Of a stretch of 64,000 nt of DNA, positions 7,364 to 17,523 are shown in pieces. How positions within the stretch are numbered: the first letter of the stretch is position 1; each line of letters opens with the position of its first letter. Made by a program: the position numbers and the translations under genes. The notes beneath the pieces were generated by a model. The model had not been told where the DNA came from and searched no databases. It saw only the letters and a list, made by a program, of their open reading frames with translations. This stretch comes from Pseudomonas sp. IAC-BECa141 (GTDB taxonomy: Bacteria; Pseudomonadota; Gammaproteobacteria; Pseudomonadales; Pseudomonadaceae). The stretch covers positions 1,550,001 to 1,614,000 of the forward strand of contig NZ_CP065410.1 in NCBI RefSeq assembly GCF_020544405.1. Direction: 5' to 3'.

Positions 7364-9418
7364 TCAGGCAATGCCCAGAACCTTGAAAACAAATGCGTAT
7401 TCGAGCGCTACGTCACGTAATCCCTGATAACGCCCGCTCATCCCGCCGTGGCCGGCGCCCAGTTCGGTCTTGAGCAGCAGCAGATTGTCATCGGTCTTGG
7501 TTGCGCGCAGCTTCGCGACCCACTTGGCGGCTTCCCAGTACTGCACGCGGCTGTCGTTGTAACCGGCGATCACCAGTGTCGCGGGATAAGCCTGGGCGGT
7601 GACATTTTCGTATGGCGCGTAAGCCTTGATCCGCTCGTAGACCTCCGGCTCTTCGGGATTGCCCCACTCGTCGTATTCAGTGACGGTCAGCGGCAGATCC
7701 GGGTCGAGCATGGTGTTGAGCACATCGACGAACGGCACTTCGGCAATCGCCACGCCGAACAGATCCGGACGCTGGTTGAGCACCGCGCCGATCAGCAGTC
7801 CTCCGGCGCTGCCGCCGCTGATCGCCAGTTGTGGTGCGGTGGTGATGCCGTTGAGGATCAGGAATTCGGCGCAGGCAATGAAGTCGCTGAAGGTGTTGTG
7901 CTTGTGCTCCTGCTTGCCGGCGCGGTACCAGGCCTCGCCCAGTTCGCCGCCGCCACGCACGTGGGCGATGGCGAATGCCATGCCGCGATCCAGCAGGCTC
8001 AGGCGAGCGTGGGAGAACCACGGATCGAGGCTCGAACCGTAGGCGCCGTACCCGTACAGGTACAGCGGCACCGCTTTGCCGACCATTTCCCGTTTCATCA
8101 CCACACTGATCGGCACCTGGGTGCCGTCCGGCGCAGTGGCCCACAGGCGTTGGCTGACGTAGGCGTCGGCGTCGAACGGACCGAGCACCGGGGTTTCCTT
8201 GAGCACGGTCTGTTCGCCGGTGGCGAGAATCAGTTGCCGAACCTGAGCCGGACGGTTCAGCGCTTCATAGCGCAGGCGAATGCGGTCGCTTTCGAACTCC
8301 AGGCTGTTTTGCACGTAGAGACTGTAGGCCGCGTCCGGCAATTGCACGCGATAAGGCGCCAGACCGTGTGGGCGAACTTCGATGATCGGCAGACCACCTT
8401 CGCGCAGGCTCAGGGTCAGGGCTTCGGAATTGAGGGTCACGCCATCGAGCATCACCGAATCGCTGTGCGGGATCAGGTTCTGCCAGTCGGCTTCGCTCGG
8501 CGCGATGCCGGTGTCCGGCGCCTGATACAGGGCGAAGTTGATGCCGTCTCGGTTGGTGCGGATGAACCAGGTCCATTCGCCATCGAGTTTGCCGTGGTCG
8601 ACGTCGTACTCGTGATCCTCGACCCGTGGCGCCAGGCAAGTGAACGGTTGGTGCGGCTGATTGGCGTCCAGCGCCCAGACTTCGCTGGTGGTCTTGCTGC
8701 CAAGCGACAGCAGCAATTGCTGTTCGGAGCTGGCGCGGTAGCAATGCAGGAAGAAACGCCCGTCCGGTTCGTGGAACACTTCTTCGGCGGCAGTACCGTC
8801 GAGGCGATAGCGGAACAGCTTGTGCGGGCGATGGGTATCGTCGAGCACACCGAAAAACAGTGTCAGGCTGTCATTGGCCCACGTCATGCTGCCGTCGCAG
8901 TCCTGGAATTCCAGTTCGCTGACGCGTTCGCTGGACAATTCCTTCACGAACAGCGTGTAAATCTCGTCGCCCGAGGCATCGACGCTGTAGGCCAGGCGCT
9001 GGTGATCCGGGCTGATGCTGAACGCGCCGAGGGAGAAAAAGCCGCCGTTGGCCAGTGCATTCGGGTCGAGCAGCAGCTGTTCGCGGCTTTCGTCGAGGGT
9101 CAGGCTGTCGTCGGCCGGGCGTGGGCAACGGTAGTGACGGGCGTATTCGTCACCTGCAGTGGTGCGGGTGTAATACAGATACGGGCCCCATGGCGACGGC
9201 AGGGACAGGTCGGTTTCAAGGATCCGGCCCTTGATCTCCTCGAACAGGGTTTCGCGCAACTCTGCCTGATCGGCGGTCTGTGCCTGTTGATAGTCGTTTT
9301 CAGCCTTGAGGTAGTCGAGCACCGCGTCGGTGTCGCGTTCCTGCAGCCAGGCGTACGGGTCGTGACCGGCAGCCTTGTGGGCAATCGGGGCGCTGATGAC
9401 GTTGGCGGATACGGGCAT
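7364..9418 (-). CDS. ptrB: Oligopeptidase B-type serine peptidase (S9A)
   Basis: 684 residues. An N-terminal seven-bladed propeller (about 80-400) is followed by an alpha/beta-hydrolase domain. The nucleophile motif is GGSAGGLLIGAVLNQRP, the Asp lies in AGYNDSRVQYWE and the His in GAGHGGMSGRYQ. It should cleave after basic residues in short peptides in the cytosol. Start MPVSANVISAPIAHK at 9418 matches family length; the frame extends further upstream but that stretch overlaps the next gene. No signal peptide. Confidence 0.92.
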   Translation of the reverse strand: MPVSANVISAPIAHKAAGHDPYAWLQERDTDAVLDYLKAENDYQQAQTADQAELRETLFEEIKGRILETDLSLPSPWGPYLYYTRTTAGDEYARHYRCPRPADDSLTLDESREQLLLDPNALANGGFFSLGAFSISPDHQRLAYSVDASGDEIYTLFVKELSSERVSELEFQDCDGSMTWANDSLTLFFGVLDDTHRPHKLFRYRLDGTAAEEVFHEPDGRFFLHCYRASSEQQLLLSLGSKTTSEVWALDANQPHQPFTCLAPRVEDHEYDVDHGKLDGEWTWFIRTNRDGINFALYQAPDTGIAPSEADWQNLIPHSDSVMLDGVTLNSEALTLSLREGGLPIIEVRPHGLAPYRVQLPDAAYSLYVQNSLEFESDRIRLRYEALNRPAQVRQLILATGEQTVLKETPVLGPFDADAYVSQRLWATAPDGTQVPISVVMKREMVGKAVPLYLYGYGAYGSSLDPWFSHARLSLLDRGMAFAIAHVRGGGELGEAWYRAGKQEHKHNTFSDFIACAEFLILNGITTAPQLAISGGSAGGLLIGAVLNQRPDLFGVAIAEVPFVDVLNTMLDPDLPLTVTEYDEWGNPEEPEVYERIKAYAPYENVTAQAYPATLVIAGYNDSRVQYWEAAKWVAKLRATKTDDNLLLLKTELGAGHGGMSGRYQGLRDVALEYAFVFKVLGIA

Positions 9419-9517
9419 GGAAAGCTCTCGGACATGACAAATAAGGGCCGCACGGACGGCGGGGAAGCCTGACGTGCGAAAAGTCGTTACTATAAGCGCC
9501 TCTTTGCCTGCCTTGCC

Positions 9518-10018
9518 ATGGACACCATGACCGAGAACGACTATCTGATCGCCTGGGGCCTTTACGCCTTTGCCGCCGTGGGCTGCCTGCTGGTGTGGAT
9601 GCGCATGACCCGCTGGATGTGGCGCTGGTTGCGCGAGCCGCTGCGTGTATTGATGGCGGTGTTGCTGTTCAGCCCGACCATCATTGACCCGGTAAAGGAA
9701 AAATTCGCCCCGGCCATCGCCATCACCGTGCTGGATCTGGCGTTCAAGGTCGGCAACAACGCCTGGCGCGCGATTTCCGAACTGCTCATGTACGCCATGA
9801 TCGCGTTCGGCCTGTACCTGATTTTCGTGCTGATCCGCTTCCCGATCGAGCGCGCGTCGAACGCTCGCAAGGAGCAGGCCGAAGCCGCTCGCGCAGCCGC
9901 CCGTGCCGAAGATGAGCGTGACGGCGATCAACCGTTCGGCGGCGCCGGCGATGATCGTTATGGCCGCCCACCGCTGCCGAGCAATCCGCAGCGTCGGCGC
10001 GTCGAGCCGCGTCTGTGA
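9518..10018 (+). CDS. Three-helix membrane protein of unknown function
   Basis: 166 residues with three hydrophobic segments (about 9-28, 43-60 and 87-108) and a charged, Ala/Arg-rich then Pro-rich cytosolic tail ([20 protein letters not shown]). The start is either ATG 9518 or ATG 9527 ([10 protein letters not shown]); no strong ribosome site separates them. It is 16 bases upstream of the amidotransferase gene and probably cotranscribed with it and DUF2937. Conserved in pseudomonads in my recollection; no known role. Confidence 0.7.
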   Translation: MDTMTENDYLIAWGLYAFAAVGCLLVWMRMTRWMWRWLREPLRVLMAVLLFSPTIIDPVKEKFAPAIAITVLDLAFKVGNNAWRAISELLMYAMIAFGLYLIFVLIRFPIERASNARKEQAEAARAAARAEDERDGDQPFGGAGDDRYGRPPLPSNPQRRRVEPRL

Positions 10019-10034
10019 TCACGAGAGTCCGCAC

Positions 10035-10811
10035 ATGTGTGAATTACTGGGCATGAGTGCCAACGTGCCGACCGACATCGTGTTCAGCTTCACCGGGCTG
10101 ATGCAGCGCGGCGGTCGCACCGGCCCGCACCGCGACGGCTGGGGTATCGGTTTCTATGAAGGGCGCGGCTTGCGCCTGTTCCAGGACCCGGCGGCCAGCA
10201 GCGAATCGGAAGTGGCCAATCTGGTGCAGCGCTATCCGATCAAGAGCGAAGTGGTCATCGGTCATATCCGTCAGGCCAACGTCGGCAAGGTCTGCCTGTC
10301 CAACACCCACCCGTTCGTCCGCGAACTGTGGGGGCGCAACTGGTGCTTCGCGCATAACGGCCAGCTCGCCGATTTCTCCCCGATCAAGAGTTTCTACCGC
10401 CCGGTCGGCGATACCGACAGTGAAGCGGCGTTCTGCGATTTGCTCAACCGCGTACGTGCAGCGTTTCCGGAACCGGTCGATGTCGAAGCGCTGCTGCCGG
10501 ATCTGGTCGCGGCCTGCGCCGAATACCGCAGCAAAGGCGTGTTCAACTGCCTGCTCAGCGACGGCGACTGGCTGTTCTGCTATTGCTCGACCAAACTGGC
10601 ACAGATCACCCGTCGCGCACCGTTCGGCCCGGCGCGGCTCAAGGACGTCGATGTGATTGTCGACTTCCAGGCCGAAACCACGCCCAACGACGTGGTCACG
10701 GTGATTGCCACCGAACCCTTGACCGAAAACGAAACCTGGACCCGCTATGAGCCGGGCCAATGGAGCCTGTGGCGACGCGGCGAATGCGTCAGCCAGGGCA
10801 CGACCGAATAA
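10035..10811 (+). CDS. Class II glutamine amidotransferase (YafJ-like)
   Basis: 258 residues. The start Met is followed directly by Cys2, the N-terminal nucleophile exposed when Met is removed ([14 protein letters not shown]). [27 protein letters not shown] and [11 protein letters not shown] are the Ntn amidotransferase signatures. It resembles stand-alone YafJ/GAT proteins lacking a synthetase domain. It likely releases ammonia from glutamine or acts on a gamma-glutamyl compound; acceptor unknown. Sits in a three-gene run with the genes at 9518 and 10824. Confidence 0.88.
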   Translation: MCELLGMSANVPTDIVFSFTGLMQRGGRTGPHRDGWGIGFYEGRGLRLFQDPAASSESEVANLVQRYPIKSEVVIGHIRQANVGKVCLSNTHPFVRELWGRNWCFAHNGQLADFSPIKSFYRPVGDTDSEAAFCDLLNRVRAAFPEPVDVEALLPDLVAACAEYRSKGVFNCLLSDGDWLFCYCSTKLAQITRRAPFGPARLKDVDVIVDFQAETTPNDVVTVIATEPLTENETWTRYEPGQWSLWRRGECVSQGTTE

Positions 10812-10823
10812 GGATTTCCCCGA

Positions 10824-11366
10824 ATGTTGCTCAGTTATCTACGGCTGGTGTTGTTTGCGGCGGGCCTGTTGATCGGTGTCCAGGTGCCCGGCTTCATCAA
10901 CGATTACGCCAAGCGGGTCGAAGCGCACCTGATCGAGGCGCAGACCGGTCTGCGCGGTTTCCAGGGCACCGCCGAGCAGTTTTTCAAGGGTGATATCCAG
11001 GCGCTGGTCGCTCACTATCGCGCCAGCGAAGACCCGGTGTTTCGCAGCGATGCCGACAGCCTGAGCACTTTGCTCAATCGCCAGCTGGCGCTGGACAAGC
11101 AATTCCAGGCGATGCAAGGCCCGTGGTACATCCGCTTCCTGCAAGTGGTGCTGGCCGCCGACCCGGACATCCGCAAGGAAACCTGGAACGGCTACAGCTA
11201 CCAGATCCTGCTGACGCCGGAAGCGATGATCTGGGGCATGAGCGGCGCGTTGCTGCTGTCGTTCGGCCTTGAATGCCTGTTTCGTCTGATCGACTGGGTG
11301 GTGCTGGGCGGCAAGCGCCTGCGCCAGAGCCGGCCGATCGAAGACCGGGATGTGCGCGGGCTCTGA
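10824..11366 (+). CDS. DUF2937 family membrane protein
   Basis: 180 residues. An N-terminal hydrophobic helix (LLSYLRLVLFAAGLLIGV), a soluble helical middle (HLIEAQTGLRGFQGTAEQFF), and a C-terminal membrane helix (MIWGMSGALLLSFGLECLF) match the DUF2937 pattern. It starts 12 bases after the amidotransferase stop, so translation is probably coupled. Function unknown. Confidence 0.8.
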   Translation: MLLSYLRLVLFAAGLLIGVQVPGFINDYAKRVEAHLIEAQTGLRGFQGTAEQFFKGDIQALVAHYRASEDPVFRSDADSLSTLLNRQLALDKQFQAMQGPWYIRFLQVVLAADPDIRKETWNGYSYQILLTPEAMIWGMSGALLLSFGLECLFRLIDWVVLGGKRLRQSRPIEDRDVRGL

Positions 11367-11376
11367 GCCTTATGAA

Positions 11377-11422
11377 GATCGTTCCCGCGTCGAGGCGTCG
11401 AAACGTCCGCGTGGGAACGATC
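11377..11422. repeat. REP-type repeat (short CGAGGCGTCGAA variant)
   Basis: GATCGTTCCCGCG and CGTGGGAACGATC flank TCGAGGCGTCGAAACGTC. It overlaps the last two bases of the LysR stop codon (11421-11423). A near-identical element is at 38979-39024. Confidence 0.88.
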
Positions 11423-12331
11423 AACTCAGAACGATGTAATCCGTGCCGACCTTGCGCGCGTACCCCCCCAACACCTGCTGACACAGCGTCACAATCTCCT
11501 CGACCCATTCCACGCCCACCCGCCACGACACCACCACCTGCAGATTCGGCGGGCGCTGTTCGATGTCGAGCAGGGTCAGTTCGCCCCGCGCCAGTTCCTC
11601 GGCCACCAGCACCGGCGGCAACGCGCCAATGCCGAACCCGTCGCGCAACAGCCGGGTGATCGCCGACACCGAATTCACACAGTTCAAGCGTGGCGCCAAC
11701 ATGCCTTGGGCCTGCATCAGCGCCAGAATGTCCTGATGTGGCCGGGAGTTTTTCGAGTAGGTGATGATCCGCTCCTGCGCCAGGTCGGCGAGGCTTTGGT
11801 AGTCGCGGTTGTAGATCGAGTTACTGGCCACGATCCAGCCGATGGGGTGGCTGGCCAGTTCCAGGCTGCGCACGCTTTCATGGCGCACCAGATCGGTTTG
11901 CAGGATCAGATCGAGAAAGCCTTTTTGCAGCTGATCGCAGAGGTTCAGCGAGGTATCCGCCACCAGCTCGATTTCCACCCGTGGGTACAGATCGGTCATC
12001 TGCGCCACCAGCGGGCTGAGCCAGGTGTGAATGACCGTGTCCATCACCCCGATGCGCACCCGGCCGACCTTGCTCGATCGGGTCTCGATCGACTGCTTCA
12101 GCGCCTGCATCGTGTCGAGCATCTGCTCGGCATAGTCCAGCACTTTCAAACCTTCGGGCGTCAGGCTGACGCCGCGTGAATCACGCACAAACAGCTTCAC
12201 CCGAGCTCGCCTTCGAGCACCGCGATCCGGCTGGAGATCGAGGCCTGGGTGGTGAACAGCTTGTCAGCGGTCAGGCGAAAACTTTTCAGCCGGGCGACCC
12301 AGACGAAGGTTTCGAGAAACTTCAGGTTCAT
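11421..12331 (-). pseudogene. LysR-family regulator, frameshifted in the helix-turn-helix region
   Basis: The minus strand from ATG 12331 encodes MNLKFLETFVWVARLKSF, then FRLTADKLFTTQASISSRIA and VLEGELG, the LysR winged helix, before a TGA at 12199-12197. Conserved LysR sequence resumes in another frame as VKLFVRDSRGVSLTPEGLKV and runs to 11421 (effector domain about 260 codons). Restoring one G in the run at 12200-12202 joins the two frames into a normal 303-residue protein. The gene is divergent from the MFS-pxpABC operon, so it probably was its regulator. It could be a true mutation or a base-call error in a G run. Confidence 0.85.
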
Positions 12332-12477
12332 GGCAACAAATTTTTCTTATGTCTTGGGCGGGTTTTTATTCGTTGGACGCGACCGGGTGACGCACCCAAG
12401 AATCGACGCATCCGGTTCCCACGATAGGCGTCGTCGGAGCTTCGAACAAGACCAATAAAAGCCTGCGGAGACATGCC
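12332..12477. promoter_or_regulatory. Divergent promoter region between LysR and the MFS-pxp operon
   Basis: 146 bases separating divergent start codons, the usual place for LysR-type operators. GCGGAG lies 8 bases before ATG 12478. I do not see an unambiguous T-N11-A palindrome, so no operator is marked. Confidence 0.4.
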
Positions 12478-13764
12478 ATGAGTGCGCCCGACACCCTCGA
12501 CCTCCCCAAGACCACGGCCCGTCCCGGCCCGTTCGACTGGTATCGCAACATCAATCAGCAGGAGCGCCGGACGTTCTGGAGCTGCAAGATCGGCTACGGT
12601 CTGGACGGCATGGACACCCAGATGCTCAGCTTCGTGGTGCCGACCCTGATCGCGATGTGGGGCATCACCACCGGTGAGGCCGGGTTGATTCACACCAGCA
12701 CGCTGATCGCCTCGGCCATCGGCGGTTGGGTGGCGGGGATTCTCTCCGACCGCATCGGCCGCGTGCGCACTCTGCAACTGACGGTGCTGTGGTTTGCCTT
12801 CTTCACTTTCCTTTGCGGTTTCGCCCAGAACTACGAGCAACTGCTGATCGCCCGCACTCTGATGGGCTTCGGTTTCGGCGGTGAATGGACTGCCGGCGCG
12901 GTGCTGATTGGTGAAGTGATTCGCGCCAAGGACCGCGGCAAGGCGGTCGGTATGGTGCAATCCGGCTGGGCGCTGGGTTGGGGGCTGACGGCAATTCTGT
13001 ATGCGCTGCTGTTCTCGGTGTTGCCGCCGGAAGACGCTTGGCGCGCACTGTTCATCCTCGGCATCGTGCCGGCGGTGTTCGTGATTTTCGTCCGGCGTCT
13101 GGTGAAAGATCCGGAGATCTACCGCGAAGCCAAGGCCAGACAAACCCCGGAAAGCCCTTCGAAGTTCTACGAGATCTTCGCCCCCGGCATTCTCTTCACC
13201 ACGATCCGCGCCTCGCTGCTGACCACCGGCGCCCTCGGCGGTTACTACGCAATCACTTCCTGGCTGCCGACTTTTCTGAAGAATGAACGCGGCTTAAGCG
13301 TACTCGGCACCGGCGGTTATCTGGCGATGGTGATCATCGGTTCCTACGCCGGCTATGTGATCAGCGCCTATTTGACCGACCTGTTGGGCCGCAAGAAGAA
13401 CTTCATCCTGTTCGCGGTCGGCTCGTTCACCATCGTTCTGCTCTACACCCAATTGCCGGTCAGCAACGGCGTGATGTTGTGGCTGGGCTTCCCTCTGGGC
13501 TTCTTCGCCTCGGGGATTTTCAGTGGCATGGGCGCGTTTCTCACCGAGCTGTTTCCAACCCGGATTCGCGGGTCGGGGCAGGGCTTCTGCTACAACATCG
13601 GCCGGGCGCTGGCGGCATTGTTCCCGCTGCTGATCGGCTTGCTCAGCCAGAAAGTGCCGCTGAGCGTAGGCATCGGTGCCTTTGCGGCGGTGTCCTACGG
13701 CGTGGTGATTCTCGCGGCGTTGAGCCTGCCGGAAACCCGTGGCAAACAACTGGACGCGCAGTAA
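12478..13764 (+). CDS. MFS transporter, probable 5-oxoproline/organic acid uptake
   Basis: 428 residues with about 12 membrane helices. GILSDRIGRVRT is the MFS loop 2-3 motif and LFPTRIRGSGQGFCYNIGR is typical of the metabolite:H+ symporter group. It leads the operon with pxpA, pxpB and pxpC (67-base gap to pxpA). By context it imports 5-oxoproline or a related acid; the substrate is inference. Divergent from the broken LysR gene. Confidence 0.87.
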   Translation: MSAPDTLDLPKTTARPGPFDWYRNINQQERRTFWSCKIGYGLDGMDTQMLSFVVPTLIAMWGITTGEAGLIHTSTLIASAIGGWVAGILSDRIGRVRTLQLTVLWFAFFTFLCGFAQNYEQLLIARTLMGFGFGGEWTAGAVLIGEVIRAKDRGKAVGMVQSGWALGWGLTAILYALLFSVLPPEDAWRALFILGIVPAVFVIFVRRLVKDPEIYREAKARQTPESPSKFYEIFAPGILFTTIRASLLTTGALGGYYAITSWLPTFLKNERGLSVLGTGGYLAMVIIGSYAGYVISAYLTDLLGRKKNFILFAVGSFTIVLLYTQLPVSNGVMLWLGFPLGFFASGIFSGMGAFLTELFPTRIRGSGQGFCYNIGRALAALFPLLIGLLSQKVPLSVGIGAFAAVSYGVVILAALSLPETRGKQLDAQ

Positions 13765-13830
13765 CTGATAACCTGCGGGGCACTGTCTGTCCCACGGCAA
13801 AAAAAGAAAAGAACTACAGGAGTGTTCACC

Positions 13831-14583
13831 GTGAGCCGCCTGCTATTGAACTGTGACATCGGCGAGAGCTTCGGCAGCTGGACCATGGGTCTGGACGCGG
13901 AGGTCATGCCCTTCATCGATTGCGCCAACATTGCCTGCGGTTTCCACGCCGGCGATCCGGGCATCATGCGCAAGACCGTCAGCCTGGCCCTGAGCCATGG
14001 CGTGCAGATCGGCGCGCATCCGGCCTATCAGGATCTGGTGGGGTTCGGCCGACGTTCCATGGCCTACACCGCCCAGGAACTGCAAGACATCCTGCATTAC
14101 CAGATCGGGGCCCTGGACGGCATTTGCCGCGCCCAGGGTGGCAAAGTCAGTTACGTCAAACCCCACGGCGCGATGTACAACGACATGATGGCCAACCCGG
14201 CGCAGTTGCGAGCGGTGATTCAGGCTGTCGCGGCTTACGACCGCAGCTTGCCGCTGATGCTGATGGCCACCCGCGACAACACGGCCGCGCAACAGCTCGG
14301 CGATGAATACGGCGTGACCCTGTGGTTCGAAGCCTTCGCCGACCGCGCCTACGACAGCGCCGGCCGACTGGTCTCGCGGCAGCTGCCGGGTGCGGTGCAC
14401 CACGATTCCGAAACCATCATCGGGCAAGCGCTGACCATCGCCCGTGGCGACAACCTCACCGCCAGCGACGGCAGCGCGCTGCACCTGCAAGCCAACACGT
14501 TGTGCGTCCACGGTGACAACGCCAGTTCAGTGGCCGCCGTGCAACGCATTCGTCAGGCCCTGAACGAGCAGAGCGCGCCATGA
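13831..14583 (+). CDS. pxpA: 5-oxoprolinase subunit PxpA (LamB/YcsF family)
   Basis: 250 residues. The N-terminus [12 protein letters not shown] and the motifs [14 protein letters not shown] and [10 protein letters not shown] define the family. PxpA acts with PxpBC in ATP-dependent opening of 5-oxoproline (pyroglutamate) to glutamate. GTG 13831 is preferred because CAGGAG lies about 8 bases upstream; the in-frame GTG at 13822 overlaps that site. It overlaps pxpB by 4 bases (ATGA), indicating translational coupling. Confidence 0.9.
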   Translation: MSRLLLNCDIGESFGSWTMGLDAEVMPFIDCANIACGFHAGDPGIMRKTVSLALSHGVQIGAHPAYQDLVGFGRRSMAYTAQELQDILHYQIGALDGICRAQGGKVSYVKPHGAMYNDMMANPAQLRAVIQAVAAYDRSLPLMLMATRDNTAAQQLGDEYGVTLWFEAFADRAYDSAGRLVSRQLPGAVHHDSETIIGQALTIARGDNLTASDGSALHLQANTLCVHGDNASSVAAVQRIRQALNEQSAP

Positions 14584-15284
14584 ATCCGCGGGTGGAAGTG
14601 GTGGCGCTGGATTGCCTGATGCTGCGCCTGTTCGATGAAATCGCCGAAACCAACATGCCGTGGATGCTCGCCGCCAGTGAGCGCTTACGCACAGTGTTCG
14701 GCGAAAAACTGATCGATCTGGTGCCCTCGTACACCACGTTGATGGTGCATTACGACCTGACCGGATTGAATCCGAATCAGGCTCGGGAGTTGATTGCCGA
14801 AGCCTTGATCGACCTGTCGCCGGATGCGCGCACCGGCGGCCAGCGTCATGTGCTGCCGGTCTGGTACGACCTGAGTGTCGGCCCGGAACTGAGCTTGCTG
14901 TCGCAACGCAGCGGTTTGTCGGTGGAAGAAGTGATTCGCCGTCACAGTGCTCGGGAATATCAGGTGTTCGCGCTCGGTTTTGCACCGGGGTTTGCCTTTA
15001 TGGGGCTGGTGGAAGAAGTCCTCGCGGCACCGCGTCTGAACACCCCACGCAAGAAAGTCGCCGCCGGCAGCGTCGGCATTGCCGAACGGCAGACAGCGGC
15101 GTATCCGGTGGTGTCACCCGGTGGCTGGAACCTGATCGGTCGCACACCGGCAAAACTGTTCGACCGTGAGCGCGATGGCTACAGCCTGATGCAGCCCGGC
15201 GATACCGTGCGTTTCGAAGCAGTGAGCCACGCCGAATTCATCCGTCTTGGCGGTGACGACACGCCTCTGGAGGCCTTGGCATGA
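14580..15284 (+). CDS. pxpB: 5-oxoprolinase subunit PxpB (KipI-like)
   Basis: 234 residues of the allophanate-hydrolase subunit 1/KipI fold. [35 protein letters not shown] and [17 protein letters not shown] ([18 protein letters not shown]) segments are characteristic. It forms a heterodimer with PxpC that activates 5-oxoproline with ATP. ATGA overlaps join it to both pxpA and pxpC. Confidence 0.9.
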   Translation: MNPRVEVVALDCLMLRLFDEIAETNMPWMLAASERLRTVFGEKLIDLVPSYTTLMVHYDLTGLNPNQARELIAEALIDLSPDARTGGQRHVLPVWYDLSVGPELSLLSQRSGLSVEEVIRRHSAREYQVFALGFAPGFAFMGLVEEVLAAPRLNTPRKKVAAGSVGIAERQTAAYPVVSPGGWNLIGRTPAKLFDRERDGYSLMQPGDTVRFEAVSHAEFIRLGGDDTPLEALA

Positions 15285-16204
15285 GCCGACTGACAATTGA
15301 GGCGAGTACGCCGCTGTGCCTGTTACAGGACGCCGGGCGGTTTGGCGTGCGCCATCTGGGCGTGACCCAGGGCGGCGCGGCGGACTGGCGGTCGATGGCC
15401 TGGGCCAACTGGCTGCTGGGCAACGGGCTGGATTTGCCGGTGATCGAAATCACCCTCGGCGGTTTTACGGTGGTGGCTGAAGAAGATTGCCTGCTGGCAT
15501 TGGCGGGTGCCGATCTTGGCGCGCAGATCGACGGTGAGGCGTTGGCGCCGTGGCGCAGTTTCAAACTGCGCAAAGGGCAGACCTTGAAGTTCACCCAGCC
15601 GTTGCTGGGCGCGCGGGCCTATCTGGCGGCGCCCGGCGGTTTCAGTGCGCCGAAAGTGCTGGGTAGCAGTGCCACGGTGGTCCGTGAGGAACTGGGTGGT
15701 CTCGATGGTTTCGGCTTGCCATTGGCCAAGGGCGCCTCGCTGAGTTATCAGGGCGAAACCCTATTGATGCGTGAGGTTCCGGCACAGCATCTACCGGACC
15801 TGCGCCTCGACGCGCCGCTCGATCTGGTACTCGGCGCGCAGATCGGTCAGTTCAGCGGGCAGAGCCTGTTCGATGCATTCAACAAGGCCTGGACGCTGGA
15901 CAGTCGCGCCGATCGCATGGGCATTCGCCTGTTGGGGACGGCGTTGCAGTATCAGGGCAAGCCGATGATTTCCGAGGGCATTCCGCTGGGCGCGGTGCAA
16001 GTGCCGCCGGATGGGCAGCCGATCGTGTTGCTCAATGACCGGCAGACCATTGGCGGTTATCCGCGACTGGGCGCGTTGACGCCGTTGGCACTGGCGCGTC
16101 TGGCACAGTGTCTGCCGGGAGCGAAGGTCAGGTTGCGCCCGGTGGTGCAGGAAGTGGCACATCGGGAACACGTCGGGTATCTGAAGCGCTTTATCGATCG
16201 CTGA
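15281..16204 (+). CDS. pxpC: 5-oxoprolinase subunit PxpC (KipA-like)
   Basis: 307 residues of the allophanate-hydrolase subunit 2/KipA family. LLQDAGRFGVRHLGVTQGG at the N-terminus, then FDAFNKAWTLDSRADRMGIR and LNDRQTIGGYPRLGAL are family signatures. It pairs with PxpB in 5-oxoproline hydrolysis. Last gene of the operon; a REP follows it. Confidence 0.9.
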   Translation: MSRLTIEASTPLCLLQDAGRFGVRHLGVTQGGAADWRSMAWANWLLGNGLDLPVIEITLGGFTVVAEEDCLLALAGADLGAQIDGEALAPWRSFKLRKGQTLKFTQPLLGARAYLAAPGGFSAPKVLGSSATVVREELGGLDGFGLPLAKGASLSYQGETLLMREVPAQHLPDLRLDAPLDLVLGAQIGQFSGQSLFDAFNKAWTLDSRADRMGIRLLGTALQYQGKPMISEGIPLGAVQVPPDGQPIVLLNDRQTIGGYPRLGALTPLALARLAQCLPGAKVRLRPVVQEVAHREHVGYLKRFIDR

Positions 16205-16227
16205 AAGCATCGTCGGAACGCCGCCCG

Positions 16228-16313
16228 GAGCAAGCCCCTCCCACAGTGTTCGAGATGTACACGAAATTCATGTACACCACCGATACCTGTGGGAGCGGGC
16301 TTGCCCGCGATAG
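16228..16313. repeat. REP-type inverted repeat (TGTGGGAGC form)
   Basis: GGAGCAAGCCCCTCCCACAG and CTGTGGGAGCGGGCTTGCCC are near-inverse arms around about 46 bases. It separates the converging pxpC and VWA genes. Confidence 0.85.
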
Positions 16314-16332
16314 CGTCAGTGCAGGCAGCCGA

Positions 16333-17511
16333 TTATTTGGACAAAAACCGCATCCCTTCTTCCAGACCGCGCAACGTCAGCGGATACATCTGATCCTCGA
16401 TCAAGTCCCGAACGATATTGGTCGACGATGTGTAGCCCCACGTATCTTTCGGATAAGGATTGATCCAGATGAGCTTCTTGTACTTCTCCATGAAGCGCTG
16501 CATCCACACGTAACCCGGCTCTTCGTTCCAGTGCTCGACGCTGCCGCCGGCCTGGGTGATTTCATAGGGTGCCATCGCGGCGTCACCGATGAAGATCACT
16601 TTGTAGTCGGCACCGTACTTGTGCAGCAGATCCTGGGTCGACGTGCGCTCGGAGGTGCGGCGCATGTTGTTCTTCCAGACCGATTCATAAATGAAGTTGT
16701 GGAAGTAGAAATACTCCAGGTGCTTGAACTCGGTCTTGCAGGCCGAGAACAGTTCCTCGCAGATCTTCACGTGGGCGTCCATCGAACCGCCGATGTCGAA
16801 CAGCAGCAACAGCTTCACCGTGTTGCGCCGTTCCGGGCGCATCTGGATGTTCAGCAGGCCGGCGTCCTTGGCGGTGTGGTCGATGGTGCCGTCGATATCC
16901 AGCTCTTCCGCTGCGCCCTGGCGAGCGAATTTGCGCAGGCGGCGCAGGGCGACCTTGATGTTGCGGGTACCCAGCTCCACAGAGTCGTCGAGGTTTTTGT
17001 ACTCGCGTTGATCCCAGACTTTCACCGCTTTGCCCTGGCGCTTGCCGGCATCGCCGACCCGGATGCCTTCCGGGTTGAAACCGCCGGAGCCGAACGGACT
17101 GGTGCCGCCGGTGCCGATCCATTTGTTGCCGCCGGCGTGGCGCTCCTTCTGTTCTTCCAGGCGTTTCTTGAACTCTTCGATCAGCTTGTCCAGACCGCCG
17201 AGGGACTGGATCTGCGCGCGTTCCTCGTCGGTCAGCGAGCGCTCGAACTCCTTGCGCAGCCAGTCTTCGGGGATCAGCGCCTGCAAGTGATCGTCGAGCT
17301 TTTCCAGGCCATTGAAGTAGGCACCGAACGCGCGGTCGAACTTGTCGAAATGCCGTTCGTCCTTCACCAGGATCGCCCGGGACAAGTAGTAGAACTCGTC
17401 CATGTCAGCGAAGGTCACGCGCTGTTTCAACGCGTTGATCAGGTCGAGCAACTCGCGCACCGACACCGGCACCTTGGCTGCACGCATTTCATTGAACAGG
17501 TTGAGCAACAT
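16333..17511 (-). CDS. VWA-domain protein (CoxE-like), partner of the MoxR ATPase
   Basis: 392 residues. The C-terminal half is a von Willebrand A domain whose metal site begins LLLFDIGGSMDAHVKICEE; the first Ser of the DxSxS motif is Gly, as is usual in this CoxE-like group. The N-terminal half is charged and helical. It lies 12 bases downstream of the MoxR gene in the same direction. MoxR-VWA pairs act as chaperone or metal-insertion modules; the client here is unknown. Confidence 0.87.
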   Translation of the reverse strand: MLLNLFNEMRAAKVPVSVRELLDLINALKQRVTFADMDEFYYLSRAILVKDERHFDKFDRAFGAYFNGLEKLDDHLQALIPEDWLRKEFERSLTDEERAQIQSLGGLDKLIEEFKKRLEEQKERHAGGNKWIGTGGTSPFGSGGFNPEGIRVGDAGKRQGKAVKVWDQREYKNLDDSVELGTRNIKVALRRLRKFARQGAAEELDIDGTIDHTAKDAGLLNIQMRPERRNTVKLLLLFDIGGSMDAHVKICEELFSACKTEFKHLEYFYFHNFIYESVWKNNMRRTSERTSTQDLLHKYGADYKVIFIGDAAMAPYEITQAGGSVEHWNEEPGYVWMQRFMEKYKKLIWINPYPKDTWGYTSSTNIVRDLIEDQMYPLTLRGLEEGMRFLSK

Positions 17512-17523
17512 GGCATCAGCCTC

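Noticed and set aside
7448..9472. A 674-codon plus-strand frame opposite oligopeptidase B
   Set aside because: The minus strand carries a complete serine peptidase with catalytic triad; the plus frame is a shadow.
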